64,000 nt of DNA from an uncultured Shewanella sp. (GTDB lineage: Bacteria > Pseudomonadota > Gammaproteobacteria > Enterobacterales > Shewanellaceae): the NCBI RefSeq assembly GCF_947501225.1, contig NZ_CANMUW010000012.1, positions 1-64,000 of the forward strand, in the 5' to 3' direction. This document shows, in pieces, positions 28,138-37,617 of this stretch. The notes under the pieces were generated by a model. The model was given only the letters and a program-made list of their open reading frames with translations. It ran no database searches and had not been told where the DNA came from. How positions within the stretch are numbered: the first letter of the stretch is position 1; each line of letters begins with the position of its first letter. The position numbers were made by a program, and so were the translations under genes.

Positions 28138-29985
28138 ATGTGTTTTAAGCACTTATCAGCCGCCATCTTAGTCAGCCTTTCAAGCTCCAGCGTTCTGGCT
28201 GACGATGAAGTCAGCTCTCAAGCAGCTGTGCCCCAAATAGCAACCACCTATATCAACGACAGCATATTGCCACCAACTATCGAGTGGCATGGCAGTAGTG
28301 AGGCCCTGTTACTCAGTGCCGAAGATGAATGGGCCACACCTTTCGAACAAAATGGACTCAAGACCAGCCCAGGCTATGACGAAACCTTCGCCTGGCTCGA
28401 TAGGCTCATTGCACAAACGGATAAGCTAAAGAAGATCAGCCTGGGAAAGAGCCCTCAGGGCAGGGACATCTGGATGATCATAGCCTCTGAAGAGGGGGCC
28501 AATACCCCCGAGACTCTCAGAAAAAACAGCAAGCCCAGTGTGTTGGTGCAGGCTGGCATCCATTCGGGAGAGATCGACGGAAAAGATGCCGGTATGATGC
28601 TGCTGAGAGATATCATCATCGGTGATAAAGGTGCTCTACTGGATAAGGTTAACCTAATGTTCGTCCCCATTTTCAGTGTTGATGGCCATGAACGTTCTAC
28701 ACAATATAACCGGGTCAATCAACGCGGACCTGTCAATATGGGCTGGCGCACAACATCGAAAAACCTCAATCTGAACCGGGATTATGCCAAGGCAGACGCA
28801 CTGGAGATGCAGCATATGCTGCGCGCCATCAATGAGTGGCAACCGGATCTGTATATCGATGTACATGTTACCGATGGCATAGATTACCAGTATGATGTCA
28901 CCTTTGGTTACAACCAGCCACAGGGACTCAGCCCCGCCAGTTATCGCTGGCTCGAACAGGAGTATCGCCCGGCAATAGAAGCCGCACTTTCAGCGCAAGG
29001 GCATGTTCCGGGTCAGTTGGTATTTGCAATCGATAACACGGATATCACCAAAGGCATGTCTCTGTGGAATCCCAGCCCCAGATATTCAAATGGTTATGGC
29101 GATGCCCGTCACCTGCCGACCATATTAATTGAAAACCACAGCCTGAAACCCTTCAAGCAGCGGGTTCTCGGTACCTATGTCATGTTGGAGGCAACGCTTG
29201 AAACAGTTGGCAACCAATCGACTAAGCTCAGATCAGCCATTAAGCAAGATAGATACAGCTACCCACCACAACTCACCCTGACCTGGAAGAAACAGCAGCA
29301 GGAGGAGGGTTGGGACTTTAAAGGGATCAGTTACCGGTTAGAACAGAGTCCTATCAGCGGTAATGAGGTCGTACGTTGGACTGGTGAACCTAAGCTATAC
29401 CCCGATCTCCCTGTCATAGGTAACTCAATGGCAGACATTCGGGTGCAGCGTCCCAGTGCCTACTACATACCACCACAGTGGCGCGAGGTTATCGAGCGAC
29501 TCGATATCCATGGTATACGCATGACCCGGTTAGATGAGCCTACTCAATTAAATGTCGAGCAATACCGGCTTCGTCAGCCAGAGTTTTCCGGCAAGGACTA
29601 CGAGGGGCGACAAAGGGTAAAAGCTAAAGCCGTGCTCCATTCCACCGATACCCTGTTACCTGCAGGCACAGTCAGGATAGATACCCGACAACCCCTTGGC
29701 GACCTGGCCATCTTGCTACTTGAACCTCAATCTCCGGACTCCCTGCTGCAATGGGGCTTTTTCAATCCCATATTTACCAGAACGGAATACATAGAAAACT
29801 ATGCCGTTGAGCCTTTGGCTGCTCAGATGCTTCGGGAAAATCCGCAATTACAGGTTGAATTTAATGAAGCGCTCAAAGATCAGGCCTTCGCCGCTGACCC
29901 CAAGGCGCGTTTGCGATGGTTCTATCAAAGAAGCCCCTACTTCGACGAGCAATATCAGGTCTACCCCGTATTAAGGCAACGATAA
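28138..29985 (+). CDS. Secreted M14-family zinc carboxypeptidase
   Basis: A 615-residue exported metallopeptidase. A signal peptide ends near residue 22 (SSSSVLA). The zinc motif HSGE gives His142 and Glu145, NLNRDYAK is the substrate-binding Arg region, DVHVTDG holds the third zinc histidine, and IENHSLKPFKQRVLG holds the C-terminal catalytic Glu region. The C-terminal 250 residues form an extra beta-rich domain. It fits the large periplasmic or secreted M14 peptidases of marine gammaproteobacteria, which feed on peptides. The substrate is unknown. Confidence 0.9.
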   Translation: MCFKHLSAAILVSLSSSSVLADDEVSSQAAVPQIATTYINDSILPPTIEWHGSSEALLLSAEDEWATPFEQNGLKTSPGYDETFAWLDRLIAQTDKLKKISLGKSPQGRDIWMIIASEEGANTPETLRKNSKPSVLVQAGIHSGEIDGKDAGMMLLRDIIIGDKGALLDKVNLMFVPIFSVDGHERSTQYNRVNQRGPVNMGWRTTSKNLNLNRDYAKADALEMQHMLRAINEWQPDLYIDVHVTDGIDYQYDVTFGYNQPQGLSPASYRWLEQEYRPAIEAALSAQGHVPGQLVFAIDNTDITKGMSLWNPSPRYSNGYGDARHLPTILIENHSLKPFKQRVLGTYVMLEATLETVGNQSTKLRSAIKQDRYSYPPQLTLTWKKQQQEEGWDFKGISYRLEQSPISGNEVVRWTGEPKLYPDLPVIGNSMADIRVQRPSAYYIPPQWREVIERLDIHGIRMTRLDEPTQLNVEQYRLRQPEFSGKDYEGRQRVKAKAVLHSTDTLLPAGTVRIDTRQPLGDLAILLLEPQSPDSLLQWGFFNPIFTRTEYIENYAVEPLAAQMLRENPQLQVEFNEALKDQAFAADPKARLRWFYQRSPYFDEQYQVYPVLRQR

Positions 29986-30003
29986 GCCTGCGGTAAACAG
30001 CAG

Positions 30004-30042
30004 GTGCCACCATGACTGGCTGGTATTTCAGTCGGGTGGCAC
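30004..30042. terminator. Hairpin at the convergent end of the peptidase and binding-protein genes
   Basis: GTGCCACC / GGTGGCAC arms, with inner GACTG / CAGTC, overlap the 3' end of the minus-strand gene. There is no T-run, so a terminator role is only possible. Confidence 0.35.
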
Positions 30043-30897
30043 TTGTAACCATAATGCTTGATTATTAAGGGGAGTCGATGCTGATAGTGAGCGGTTTTCC
30101 AAAACAAATATCTTAGCGCCTTTGTACCGAGACAGTGGAAAAAGCATCCGCGTAACAGGGTGCCGCTCCATAAAGGCCTTTAACTCCCCGGTTTCTGCAA
30201 GTTCAAGCAACCCCTGCTCCAGCCTTACGGCAAGCCGATCGCTATCCTTACTAACAAACAGATACATAGGAAACCGATAGCTCAGCAGTATACTGTCAAA
30301 AGCGACAAGATCGCTCGCTCCTATTTGCTCAACCTCAGCATATACTTCAGGCAACCCACGGGGAAAGTAATCGCAACGCCCCTGCCTGAGCATGCTGTAC
30401 ATCAGCTCAAACCTTGACACCCGCTCGACCCGATAGCCGTTATCTTCTAATATATCCGAGTCGGGCCAATGATCGCCCTGGCAGGCAATCAGGGCCTTTA
30501 GTTGCCCGGCCATCACGATCTGAGTAAACTCCTGAACTTGCTCAGCCCGAATAACAGGCACCCTCATCCCAAGCAGCCCACCGAATAAAGGGACTCGAAT
30601 TGCTTGATAATCCCGCTCCCGCTGAGTATTTGTCCCCGACCAGAACAGGTCGATATTGCCTTGGTTGAGCTCACTAAAGGCTCGCTTTTGCGAGATTGAG
30701 AGACTCGATTCAACGACCATAGCCTCACCAAATTCAGCTTCAGTGTGACTTAAAACCTTGTTAATAAGATCGATGTAATACTCATAACTGGCATCATCGC
30801 CGGTGTTTCGTTTCGAAACGGTTATCACCTCTTCAGAAGACGAGGGGAAAGGGGAAAAAAGCAGTGATACCAGAACCCAGCAGAAGAGTATTCTCAT
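30028..30897 (-). CDS. Periplasmic substrate-binding-like protein (SBP_bac_3 fold)
   Basis: About 289 residues with a signal peptide (MRILFCWVLVSLLFSPFPSSS) and the two-lobed fold of family 3 solute-binding proteins, seen in the spacing of hydrophobic strands and in ELNQGNIDLFWSG. No permease or ATPase is adjacent, so it may be an orphan sensor or binding protein. I take ATG 30897 as start; the frame extends to a TTG at 30912. Neither has a clear ribosome site. Confidence 0.72.
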   Translation of the reverse strand: MRILFCWVLVSLLFSPFPSSSEEVITVSKRNTGDDASYEYYIDLINKVLSHTEAEFGEAMVVESSLSISQKRAFSELNQGNIDLFWSGTNTQRERDYQAIRVPLFGGLLGMRVPVIRAEQVQEFTQIVMAGQLKALIACQGDHWPDSDILEDNGYRVERVSRFELMYSMLRQGRCDYFPRGLPEVYAEVEQIGASDLVAFDSILLSYRFPMYLFVSKDSDRLAVRLEQGLLELAETGELKAFMERHPVTRMLFPLSRYKGAKIFVLENRSLSASTPLNNQALWLQVPPD

Positions 30898-31037
30898 AGC
30901 AACAAACAGCAAAACAGGTGACTATTTTTAGCTTAGACCCAAAACTCAAATAGACAAAACCCAGGCCGGTGAAACGAGCAGTAGTGACAGATATGGTTGA
31001 GGCCCCGGTAATTGAGCCTCGATGCTTGGCTTGTCTG

Positions 31038-31841
31038 TTAATCCTGAACGGTAGGTTTTCTCGCCGAGACAGAGTAGCACAGGGGAATATTCTGCTGCTT
31101 ATGCTGCATCCTGTATCGTATAACTTTCTCGCCCGACACCGAGTCGTGGATGCTCCCGGTCAAGCCCTCGAAACAGTCATAGGGGCTGAAATCAAATTCA
31201 TTATAAGCCTTTAACTCCAGTCCGGCTTTCATCAGGGCATTTAACACCTCGGAGATGGGATGTGGCCAGCTCATCAAGGTATTTATCTCACCATCACAGT
31301 TCTCTGTATAGGTTCCCTCCTCATCTATATCCGGCTCTTTCTGGGCAAAATAACTATAGCCATCGAACAGCGCCTCCAATGGATGAAACTCTACCATATA
31401 AAACTGTCCACCAGCCTTTAAACAGTCGCTCACCACCCGCGCCCACCTATCCAGGTCCGGCAGCCAGGCTATGGCGCCATATGAGGTAAACACGATATCA
31501 AACTGACGAGCAACTTTTTCAGGGGTACTGTATACATCGGTACAGATAAACTCAGCCTCGGCCTCTATCTGCCTGGCAAGCTCTGCCGCTTTTTCTACCG
31601 CCGTCGAGGAGAGGTCGATTCCGGTGACCTCGGCACCCTCCCGTGCCCAGGATAAGGTGTCTAAGCCGAAGTGGCATTGAAGATGGAGTAAGCTTTTGCC
31701 CTTTACATCTAACTCACTCAGCTCTATCTCTTGCAGGGAACTATTTCCAGCCAGAAACCCTTCAACATCATAAAACTTCGAACCCACATGAACACTGGTA
31801 CGCTTATCCCAGGCGGCTTTATTTATAGCCAGGTAATCCAT
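31038..31841 (-). CDS. Class I SAM-dependent methyltransferase
   Basis: A 267-residue methyltransferase. Motif I reads SLLHLQCHFGLDTLSWAREGAEVTG in two overlapping parts, with an unusual QCHFG in place of the canonical GxGxG. Then come the acidic D of GIDLSS and the post-motif region DIVFTSYGAIAWL. The family resembles small-molecule methyltransferases. The substrate is unknown and no pathway neighbours are evident. Confidence 0.85.
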   Translation of the reverse strand: MDYLAINKAAWDKRTSVHVGSKFYDVEGFLAGNSSLQEIELSELDVKGKSLLHLQCHFGLDTLSWAREGAEVTGIDLSSTAVEKAAELARQIEAEAEFICTDVYSTPEKVARQFDIVFTSYGAIAWLPDLDRWARVVSDCLKAGGQFYMVEFHPLEALFDGYSYFAQKEPDIDEEGTYTENCDGEINTLMSWPHPISEVLNALMKAGLELKAYNEFDFSPYDCFEGLTGSIHDSVSGEKVIRYRMQHKQQNIPLCYSVSARKPTVQD

Positions 31842-32089
31842 CTCAACCCTCTTCTCTTAATTGCTGCGTATCCCATCACTATCGAGTTGAGAAAATTCAC
31901 CAACTCCATAGGTCAAGCTCCCTACCTTTTGAGCATAAAAGCTAACACCTAAAGAAGAGAAACAAAACAACACAAGCAAAACACAAATAAAACAAATAGA
32001 TACATAATTGGCACAAACAATGCTAATTGACCTGTGCAAACTCAATGCAATCAAATAAGAATAACTTTGATTTTAAAAGGAATAACAAG

Positions 32090-32845
32090 ATGATCATGCG
32101 TCCCGCTCTCTTTGCCACTGTATTAAGCTTATCCCTCTCCGGATGCATCATTAATGTTAATGGTGCCGATATGAGCCCACTTGAACATCAACATAGGTCC
32201 ATCCAACTCGATGCCAGTGAACTCAATGCTCTGGTTGCAGAAACAGGAGCTGGTTCGCTCGAAATCAAGGGAGTAGATGGCTTAACCCATATAACAATCG
32301 AAGCCGATATCTACACCCGAGATGGTGTAGATGCTGAACTTTCCCTCGAGCGTCAAGGAACGAAGGCGCATCTGATTGCCGATTTCGACTCTAATGTGAG
32401 CTTCGGAAACTCCCCCTACATGGATCTGGTACTGAAAGTTCCGTCACAGATGAAGATGGATATTGATGATGGCTCCGGCAGCATAGATATTTCAGGCGTT
32501 GATGCAGATATTAAGCTTCATGACGGCTCCGGCAGTATTGCTATACTGGGCGGAAAAAACCTTGATATAGAAGATGGCTCCGGTGGTATTACTCTGAAAA
32601 ATGTCGATGGTGAGATCCAACTGGATGATGGCTCTGGCTCCATTGAGATAGAAGATGTCAACGGCGATATCACCATAAATGATGGTTCCGGCAGCCTTTC
32701 AGTAAAGAACGTACTGGGAAAAGTAACCATAGATGATGGCTCCGGTAGCATAGATGTCGTCAATACTAAGGGGTTAAACATCATAGACTCCGGCTCGGGT
32801 GATGTCAGTTTCGATCAGATAGATGGTCCGGTCAGCATGCATTAA
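32090..32845 (+). CDS. Lipoprotein with DGSGS repeats (DUF4097-like)
   Basis: A 251-residue predicted lipoprotein. The start at 32090 has AAAAGGA upstream and gives a clean lipobox LSGC with Cys19. From about residue 122 there are six or seven copies of an ~18-residue unit beginning (D)DGSGSI and ending with a Val/Ile-rich beta segment. This resembles the beta-solenoid of DUF4097-type proteins. A repeated surface or envelope role is likely; the function is unknown. Confidence 0.8.
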   Translation: MIMRPALFATVLSLSLSGCIINVNGADMSPLEHQHRSIQLDASELNALVAETGAGSLEIKGVDGLTHITIEADIYTRDGVDAELSLERQGTKAHLIADFDSNVSFGNSPYMDLVLKVPSQMKMDIDDGSGSIDISGVDADIKLHDGSGSIAILGGKNLDIEDGSGGITLKNVDGEIQLDDGSGSIEIEDVNGDITINDGSGSLSVKNVLGKVTIDDGSGSIDVVNTKGLNIIDSGSGDVSFDQIDGPVSMH

Positions 32846-32870
32846 GGCGCAGCCGACACCAAATAGTCTT

Positions 32871-32894
32871 CCCGGCGCGGGTGGCTAAGCCGGG
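32871..32894 (+). terminator. Weak hairpin after the lipoprotein gene
   Basis: CCCGGC / GCCGGG arms with a 12-base loop, without a T-run. Confidence 0.3.
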
Positions 32895-32953
32895 CAATGT
32901 TACATTGTCCCAATTAGCCCCTGCCCACCCTCAGCTATAGCTATCCACTCGCC

Positions 32954-33133
32954 CTATCTCTTGCCCCTGGTCATGGCTTTACTCTTAACCTTAGTCGCCA
33001 GTTCTTCATATCGGTCATAAATTAGGGTGGCAAAATGCAGTATCAGTAGCCCATACAGGAGCCACTGGAACCCCGCCCCCTGAAGTTCTGTTCGATGAGA
33101 GTCTGGTTGGCATATCTGTTTTGTCAGCGGCAT
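32954..33133 (-). CDS. Small hypothetical membrane protein
   Basis: About 59 residues from ATG 33133, with AGGA eight bases upstream; two more ATGs at 33136 and 33139 are in frame. One hydrophobic segment (FQWLLYGLLILHFATLIY) is followed by a basic C-terminus. There is no recognised family. It may be a genuine single-pass protein; evidence is limited to the ribosome site and membrane segment. Confidence 0.45.
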   Translation of the reverse strand: MPLTKQICQPDSHRTELQGAGFQWLLYGLLILHFATLIYDRYEELATKVKSKAMTRGKR

Positions 33134-33269
33134 CATCATATTCCTCACGTTTGAGCTCAAGTAGAAGTTAAAGCAGGAGTTAAGAGTCACAACTACAAAA
33201 GATTACATCGAGTGAAGTGAAAGAAGTGTGAAGATACTGGTCAGAATATCTAAATTCAGCCCCATAATG

Positions 33270-33307
33270 ATTAAACAATCTAGCTTATAAATTATAGATT
33301 GTTTAAT
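33270..33307. repeat. Perfect 13-bp AT-rich inverted repeat
   Basis: ATTAAACAATCTA and its exact reverse complement are separated by 12 bases. It is in the gap between the small hypothetical gene and the GIY-YIG gene. It may be an operator or a structured RNA; it has no T-run typical of a terminator. Confidence 0.7.
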
Positions 33308-33399
33308 GAAACAATATGATGGAGCGACATATCAGCGAGGTAAAAGAAGTTGGATCTATCTTCTCCCGACAAATAGGGCGAGCAGAGGTTTTCATAACC

Positions 33400-33654
33400 C
33401 TAACTGATCAAGGCAAGCTTTTTAGCCCTGGGCCAACGTTTAATTGTAATCTCCCTTTTCAAGGCATCAGACCTGGTCCCTACCGCCTCGTTATACACTA
33501 AGAGCAAAGGCCCCTTTCCACGCAAAAATTTTGCGGCTTTGGGCCCACCGGTTTGATGCTCCTTAAAGCGTCTCTCTACATCCAGTGTCACCCCGGTATA
33601 GAGATAGCCGTTGGCGCACTGGATCATATACAGGAACCACATAGGCTCACTCAT
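33400..33654 (-). CDS. GIY-YIG nuclease-fold protein (UPF0213/YhbQ type)
   Basis: An 84-residue single-domain GIY-YIG protein: FLYMIQCANGYLYTGVTLDVERRFKEH carries the motif residues, with Arg and the C-terminal KREITIKRWPRAKK basic stretch. The YhbQ family has nuclease-like activity in vitro but an unclear role. Its start overlaps the stop of the upstream peptidase gene by four bases. Confidence 0.9.
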   Translation of the reverse strand: MSEPMWFLYMIQCANGYLYTGVTLDVERRFKEHQTGGPKAAKFLRGKGPLLLVYNEAVGTRSDALKREITIKRWPRAKKLALIS

Positions 33655-35834
33655 CGAGCCTCAACCTCGTTAAGTCCCAGCAGGCCTAAAAGGAAGGCAT
33701 ATTCCTGAGCCGTATCCTGATACCTTCGATATCGGCCACTCTTGCCGCCATGGCCCGCCTCCATATCGATATGAAAGAGTAGCTGGTTGTTGTCAGTCTT
33801 ATATTCTCTGAGTTTCGCGACCCATTTTGCAGGTTCAAAATACTGCACCTGTGAATCATGAAGTCCGGTCGTCACCAGCAGATGAGGATAGGCTTGATGC
33901 TTGATCTGATCATAGGGGGAATAGCTGAGCATGTAGTCAAAGTAGGGTTTCTCATTGGGGTTCCCCCACTCATCGTATTCATTGGTCGTCAACGGGATAG
34001 ACTCATCGAGCATTGTCGTTACTATGTCGACAAATGGCACATGGGCCGCAACGGCAAAATAAAGTTCCGGAGCCTGGTTTATCACGCCTCCCATCAACAA
34101 GCCTCCGGCACTGCCACCGGCGGCAACAATGCGCTTCTTATCACCGTAGCCTTGCTCAATTAATCCTCTGGTCACGTCGATGAAGTCATCGAAGCTATGC
34201 TGTTTATTCAACATTCTGCCATCGTCATACCATGGTCTGCCTAACATCTCCCCACCACGAACATGGGCAATCGCATATACAACGCCCCTATCCAGCAAAC
34301 TTAACACCGAGCTGTCAAAGTCGGGCTCGATCGTATGCCCATAGGCACCATATCCATATTGATAGAGCGGATTGGTACCATCTTTCTCGAAGGTATCCTT
34401 ACGGTAGACTAAGGTGACCGGCACCCGGGTGTTATCTCTTGCAGTAATGAAAATCCGTTCCGCCTGATAGGCTTCGCTTTCAAATCCTCCTAAGACCTTC
34501 TCCTGCTTCAGTAGGGTTCGCGTCGGCAGATTAGTCAGGTCATACTCGTAGATTGACTCAGGTGTAGTAGGACTGGAGTAGTAGAGCCTTAACTTATCAC
34601 TGCCCTGTCTGGCATTGATATCCAGACCCACCACATAGGCCGGATCATGAAACGGGATCTCAAAAGGCTCGCCCTCAACGTTTCCGTCCCGACAAATATC
34701 ACTTTCGTCATCATAAGCCAGCGGGAAAACCCTAAGATGGCTCACCCCATGCTCACGGGTTTGCACAATTAAAAACTTCTCCAGCAGGAGAAAGTCTTCG
34801 ATACGGTCTTGTTCACTTCCGGCAATGACCTCCTGCCACATCTGCTTATCGCCGAACTCTGTCTCACCGACCTTCATCAAGCGAAAGTTAACTGCCTTCC
34901 AGTTGGTCAGGATGTAGTAGGTACTACCCAGCTTAGCGACCGAGTATTCATGCCCCTCCTCTCGTGCCAGCAAGGGCTTAAACTCACCCAAAGGCATATC
35001 GGCATCGAGGACCGATACCTCGCTCGTAGTCGTACTCTCATTGAACAGGGTAATTCTGGATTCATCGAGTGACTTACCCAGAGAGATATAAAAACTATCG
35101 TCTTTCTCCTCGAATACCAAGATGTCTTCTGATTGTGGCGTCCCCAATTGATGACGAAAAACCTGAAACCCCAGAAGCGTTTTTGGGTCTTTGGCTATAT
35201 AGAACAGGTGCTTACTATCGTTAGCCCACACGACGTGGCCATCGGTTCCGCTTAACTCATCCTCTAATAATTTCCCGCTGGCGATATCTTTAAAATAAAC
35301 CCGATAGATACGGCGACTTAAGGTATCTTCCCCGAAAGCGATAATCGATTCATCCGGACTCACCGACACCCCACCAAGGCCGTAAAAATCATGACCTTCG
35401 GCGCGAAGATTAACATCCAGTAGCAGTGTTTCGACACCATTGGGTTCGCTTTGCCGTATCACCAGGGGATACTCAAAACCCGGTTTATAACGGCGGGAGT
35501 ACCAATGAGAGTGCCAAAGATAGGGGACACTCGACTCATCTTTATCTAAACGACCAATAAGCTCATCAAACAGTGTCTGTTTAAACCCCTCCAAAGCGGA
35601 AAATTGTGCTTTCGTGTATCGATTTTCATCCGCTAAGTGTTCCAGCACCTTTCTGTTTTTCCTGGCATCATCCCTTAACCAGTGGTAATTATCGATACGT
35701 TTAATACCATGCAGATTCATCTCGGTAGGTATTTTCTCGGCAATAGGGGGACGAACAGAATCGGCAGGCGTCATAGAGGTGCATCCAACGGATAGGGTTA
35801 ATAGGAGAAAACTCGAAAATAATTTATAAGTCAT
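33651..35834 (-). CDS. Lipoprotein oligopeptidase B-like serine peptidase (S9A)
   Basis: About 727 residues. A lipobox-like LSVGCTS (Cys18) follows a short hydrophobic stretch, so it is probably a membrane-anchored lipoprotein. A seven-bladed propeller precedes the alpha/beta hydrolase domain. The catalytic Ser is in GGSAGG, Asp in TTGLHDSQV and His in EAGHGGKSGR, which fit oligopeptidase B. Most homologues are cytoplasmic, so the exported form is notable. ATG 35834 is favoured for the signal; the frame also opens at 35849. Confidence 0.9.
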   Translation of the reverse strand: MTYKLFSSFLLLTLSVGCTSMTPADSVRPPIAEKIPTEMNLHGIKRIDNYHWLRDDARKNRKVLEHLADENRYTKAQFSALEGFKQTLFDELIGRLDKDESSVPYLWHSHWYSRRYKPGFEYPLVIRQSEPNGVETLLLDVNLRAEGHDFYGLGGVSVSPDESIIAFGEDTLSRRIYRVYFKDIASGKLLEDELSGTDGHVVWANDSKHLFYIAKDPKTLLGFQVFRHQLGTPQSEDILVFEEKDDSFYISLGKSLDESRITLFNESTTTSEVSVLDADMPLGEFKPLLAREEGHEYSVAKLGSTYYILTNWKAVNFRLMKVGETEFGDKQMWQEVIAGSEQDRIEDFLLLEKFLIVQTREHGVSHLRVFPLAYDDESDICRDGNVEGEPFEIPFHDPAYVVGLDINARQGSDKLRLYYSSPTTPESIYEYDLTNLPTRTLLKQEKVLGGFESEAYQAERIFITARDNTRVPVTLVYRKDTFEKDGTNPLYQYGYGAYGHTIEPDFDSSVLSLLDRGVVYAIAHVRGGEMLGRPWYDDGRMLNKQHSFDDFIDVTRGLIEQGYGDKKRIVAAGGSAGGLLMGGVINQAPELYFAVAAHVPFVDIVTTMLDESIPLTTNEYDEWGNPNEKPYFDYMLSYSPYDQIKHQAYPHLLVTTGLHDSQVQYFEPAKWVAKLREYKTDNNQLLFHIDMEAGHGGKSGRYRRYQDTAQEYAFLLGLLGLNEVEAR

Positions 35835-35849
35835 AAAGATTATACACAT

Positions 35850-36182
35850 CCTTGTCAGGCTATACCTTCACCTTCCATTGAACATAGAGCCCTGGCCGGG
35901 TATATGGATAAAACCCGGCGATAAAACAGAGCAAGCAGGCTACTCTGCAGTGAATAAAACAATACAGTCAATGAGAGTAAAGCAATCGGATAGCTGTTTT
36001 CAATAAGGTTAGCTAAGCCGATGGCCCATATTTTGATGAAACTTTCCCCCTCGACGACATCCGATTATCGTTTTAAATACAGATCTAAGTTCACATTTGC
36101 TGTTTTGTCGCTTGTCATTTGTATAAAAGAAGCGCACCATGCTTGCGCTCGTCATCCTGACCACAGTCGGATATACGAGTAA
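35850..36182. other. Upstream region of ribB, with possible promoter
   Basis: No gene is seen. A TATAAA at 36122-36127 could be the -10 of the ribB leader; the matching -35 is poor (TTGCTG with a 19-base spacer). A small GCGCA / TGCGC hairpin follows at about 36131-36147. Confidence 0.4.
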
Positions 36183-36444
36183 ATTCTCAGGGCGGGGTGA
36201 AACTCCCCACCGGCGGTGATAGCTTTCAGGTCAGCCTGAAACTTAAGCCCGCGAGCGCCCAAACCGACTTAATTATCCTCGAAGAGTTACCCTCGAAGGA
36301 AACCGGTCAGTTTGGGGTCAGCAGATCTGGTGACCTTTGGTTTTCAGCCCGGTTATTAAAGCCGCTGTAAGCCTGACTACTCCAGAGCCGACGGTAATGA
36401 GCTTACTACTGCGAGGTAGCGAGCCTGAGTCCGGATGAAAGAGA
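36183..36444 (+). ncRNA. FMN riboswitch (RFN element)
   Basis: The RFN core is clear: GGGCGGGGTGAAACTCCCCA with CCGGCGGTGATAG (36190-36221), AGCCCGCGAGCGCC (36246-36259), GCAGATCTGGTGACC, CCAGAGCCGACGGTAATGAG and GAGTCCGGATGAAAGAG (36428-36444). Each is a conserved RFN segment. A long variable insertion sits in the middle, between GCGAGCGC and GGTCAGCAGATCTGG. It lies upstream of ribB and represses it when FMN is abundant. Confidence 0.96.
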
Positions 36445-36629
36445 ATGTAAGATAGACTGGCTACACACTATGGCGGGCCTGCACTCGAACGAGTGACTCA
36501 GTGCGCGAATGAATGTGTCTGATCAGTTTACCTCTTATTTCACACCCTCACTGTATCTGCAATGTCGGTGTCATTTTCTGCACGCCCTGATTCTGGAAAA
36601 CCCAAAGTTGTTTATTAAGGATTTAAACC

Positions 36630-37283
36630 ATGAATCAGTCATTACTATCCCCTTTTGGCACAGCTATCGAGCGTGTCGAAACCGCACTAGCTGCGCTAAA
36701 ACAAGGCCGGGGTGTTCTCGTTGTCGATGATGAAGACAGAGAAAATGAAGGCGACCTCATCTATTCGGCCGAAACACTAACCAATGAACAGATGGCACTG
36801 CTTATTCGTGAAGGTAGCGGCATAGTTTGCCTTTGCCTTACCGATGAAAGAGTGAAGCATCTGGCACTTCCTCCCATGGTCGAGGATAACTCGAGCCAGT
36901 ATGGTACCGCCTTTACTGTCAGCATAGAGGCGAAAGTGGGAGTCACAACCGGGGTATCTGCCGCCGATCGTGTTACGACAATCAAAGCAGCAATCGCGGA
37001 TGACGCCCAACCCGAAGATCTGGCACGTCCCGGACATGTATATCCACTACGTGCCCAACCCGGCGGTGTTATGACTCGCCGAGGCCATACGGAAGGAACG
37101 ATCGACCTGATGGTGCTGGCGGGTCTGAAACCAGCCGGCGTACTTTGCGAGATCACCAACCCAGATGGCACCATGGCCAGATTAGCCGAGATCATCAGCT
37201 TCGGAGCCAAGCATGATCTTCCCGTGTTGACCATCGAAGATATTGTCGAATACCGGAAGTCTTTAATGGCTGAAGCCAGTTAA
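36630..37283 (+). CDS. ribB: 3,4-dihydroxy-2-butanone-4-phosphate synthase
   Basis: RibB makes the four-carbon precursor of riboflavin from ribulose 5-phosphate. The motif [12 protein letters not shown], the cysteine-containing GIVCLCL and the [11 protein letters not shown] region match. The 217-residue length is that of a stand-alone RibB without a GTP cyclohydrolase II domain. It has AAGGA eight bases before the ATG. Control by the FMN riboswitch upstream is expected. Confidence 0.97.
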   Translation: MNQSLLSPFGTAIERVETALAALKQGRGVLVVDDEDRENEGDLIYSAETLTNEQMALLIREGSGIVCLCLTDERVKHLALPPMVEDNSSQYGTAFTVSIEAKVGVTTGVSAADRVTTIKAAIADDAQPEDLARPGHVYPLRAQPGGVMTRRGHTEGTIDLMVLAGLKPAGVLCEITNPDGTMARLAEIISFGAKHDLPVLTIEDIVEYRKSLMAEAS

Positions 37284-37617
37284 CCCTATACCAAAAGCTA
37301 CGATAGTCACTAAACAAAAAGCAGAACCCCCTGCTTTTTGTTTATCGCCAATAACCTTATGAATAATATGGTTATTGGCAACCCTCACTGTCCTGTATAT
37401 AAAACAATCACATATATTATCATTAATAAATATAACAAAAATAATGCTTTAGTCGAATCTTTGACACTCCATAAATAAAACCGTGACCTAGATTAGACTT
37501 CCATGAAATAACTATGACACATCTATGAAGCTATGATATTTATCCGTGACTCAATATTTTACGGTCCCCAATAGACTCTTGAAACACCGTAGAGCAACTT
37601 TGGCACGGAGCACTTAA
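37284..37617. other. Intergenic region between ribB and the c-di-GMP gene
   Basis: Contains the ribB terminator and a perfect 10-bp inverted repeat (GCCAATAACC / GGTTATTGGC) at 37347-37379. The remaining ~240 bases are AT-rich with no gene; the promoter of the next gene must lie here. Confidence 0.6.
37316..37343 (+). terminator. Terminator after ribB
   Basis: A-rich stem AAAAAGCAG / CTGCTTTTT with loop AACCCC, followed by GTTT. It lies 33 bases after the ribB stop. Confidence 0.85.

Noticed and set aside
33316..33501. Plus-strand open frame of 61 codons
   Set aside because: Its second half is antisense to the GIY-YIG gene; no ribosome site or family match.
36509..36730. Plus-strand open frame between the riboswitch and ribB
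   Set aside because: It runs out of frame into ribB; the family start and ribosome site support ATG 36630 instead.
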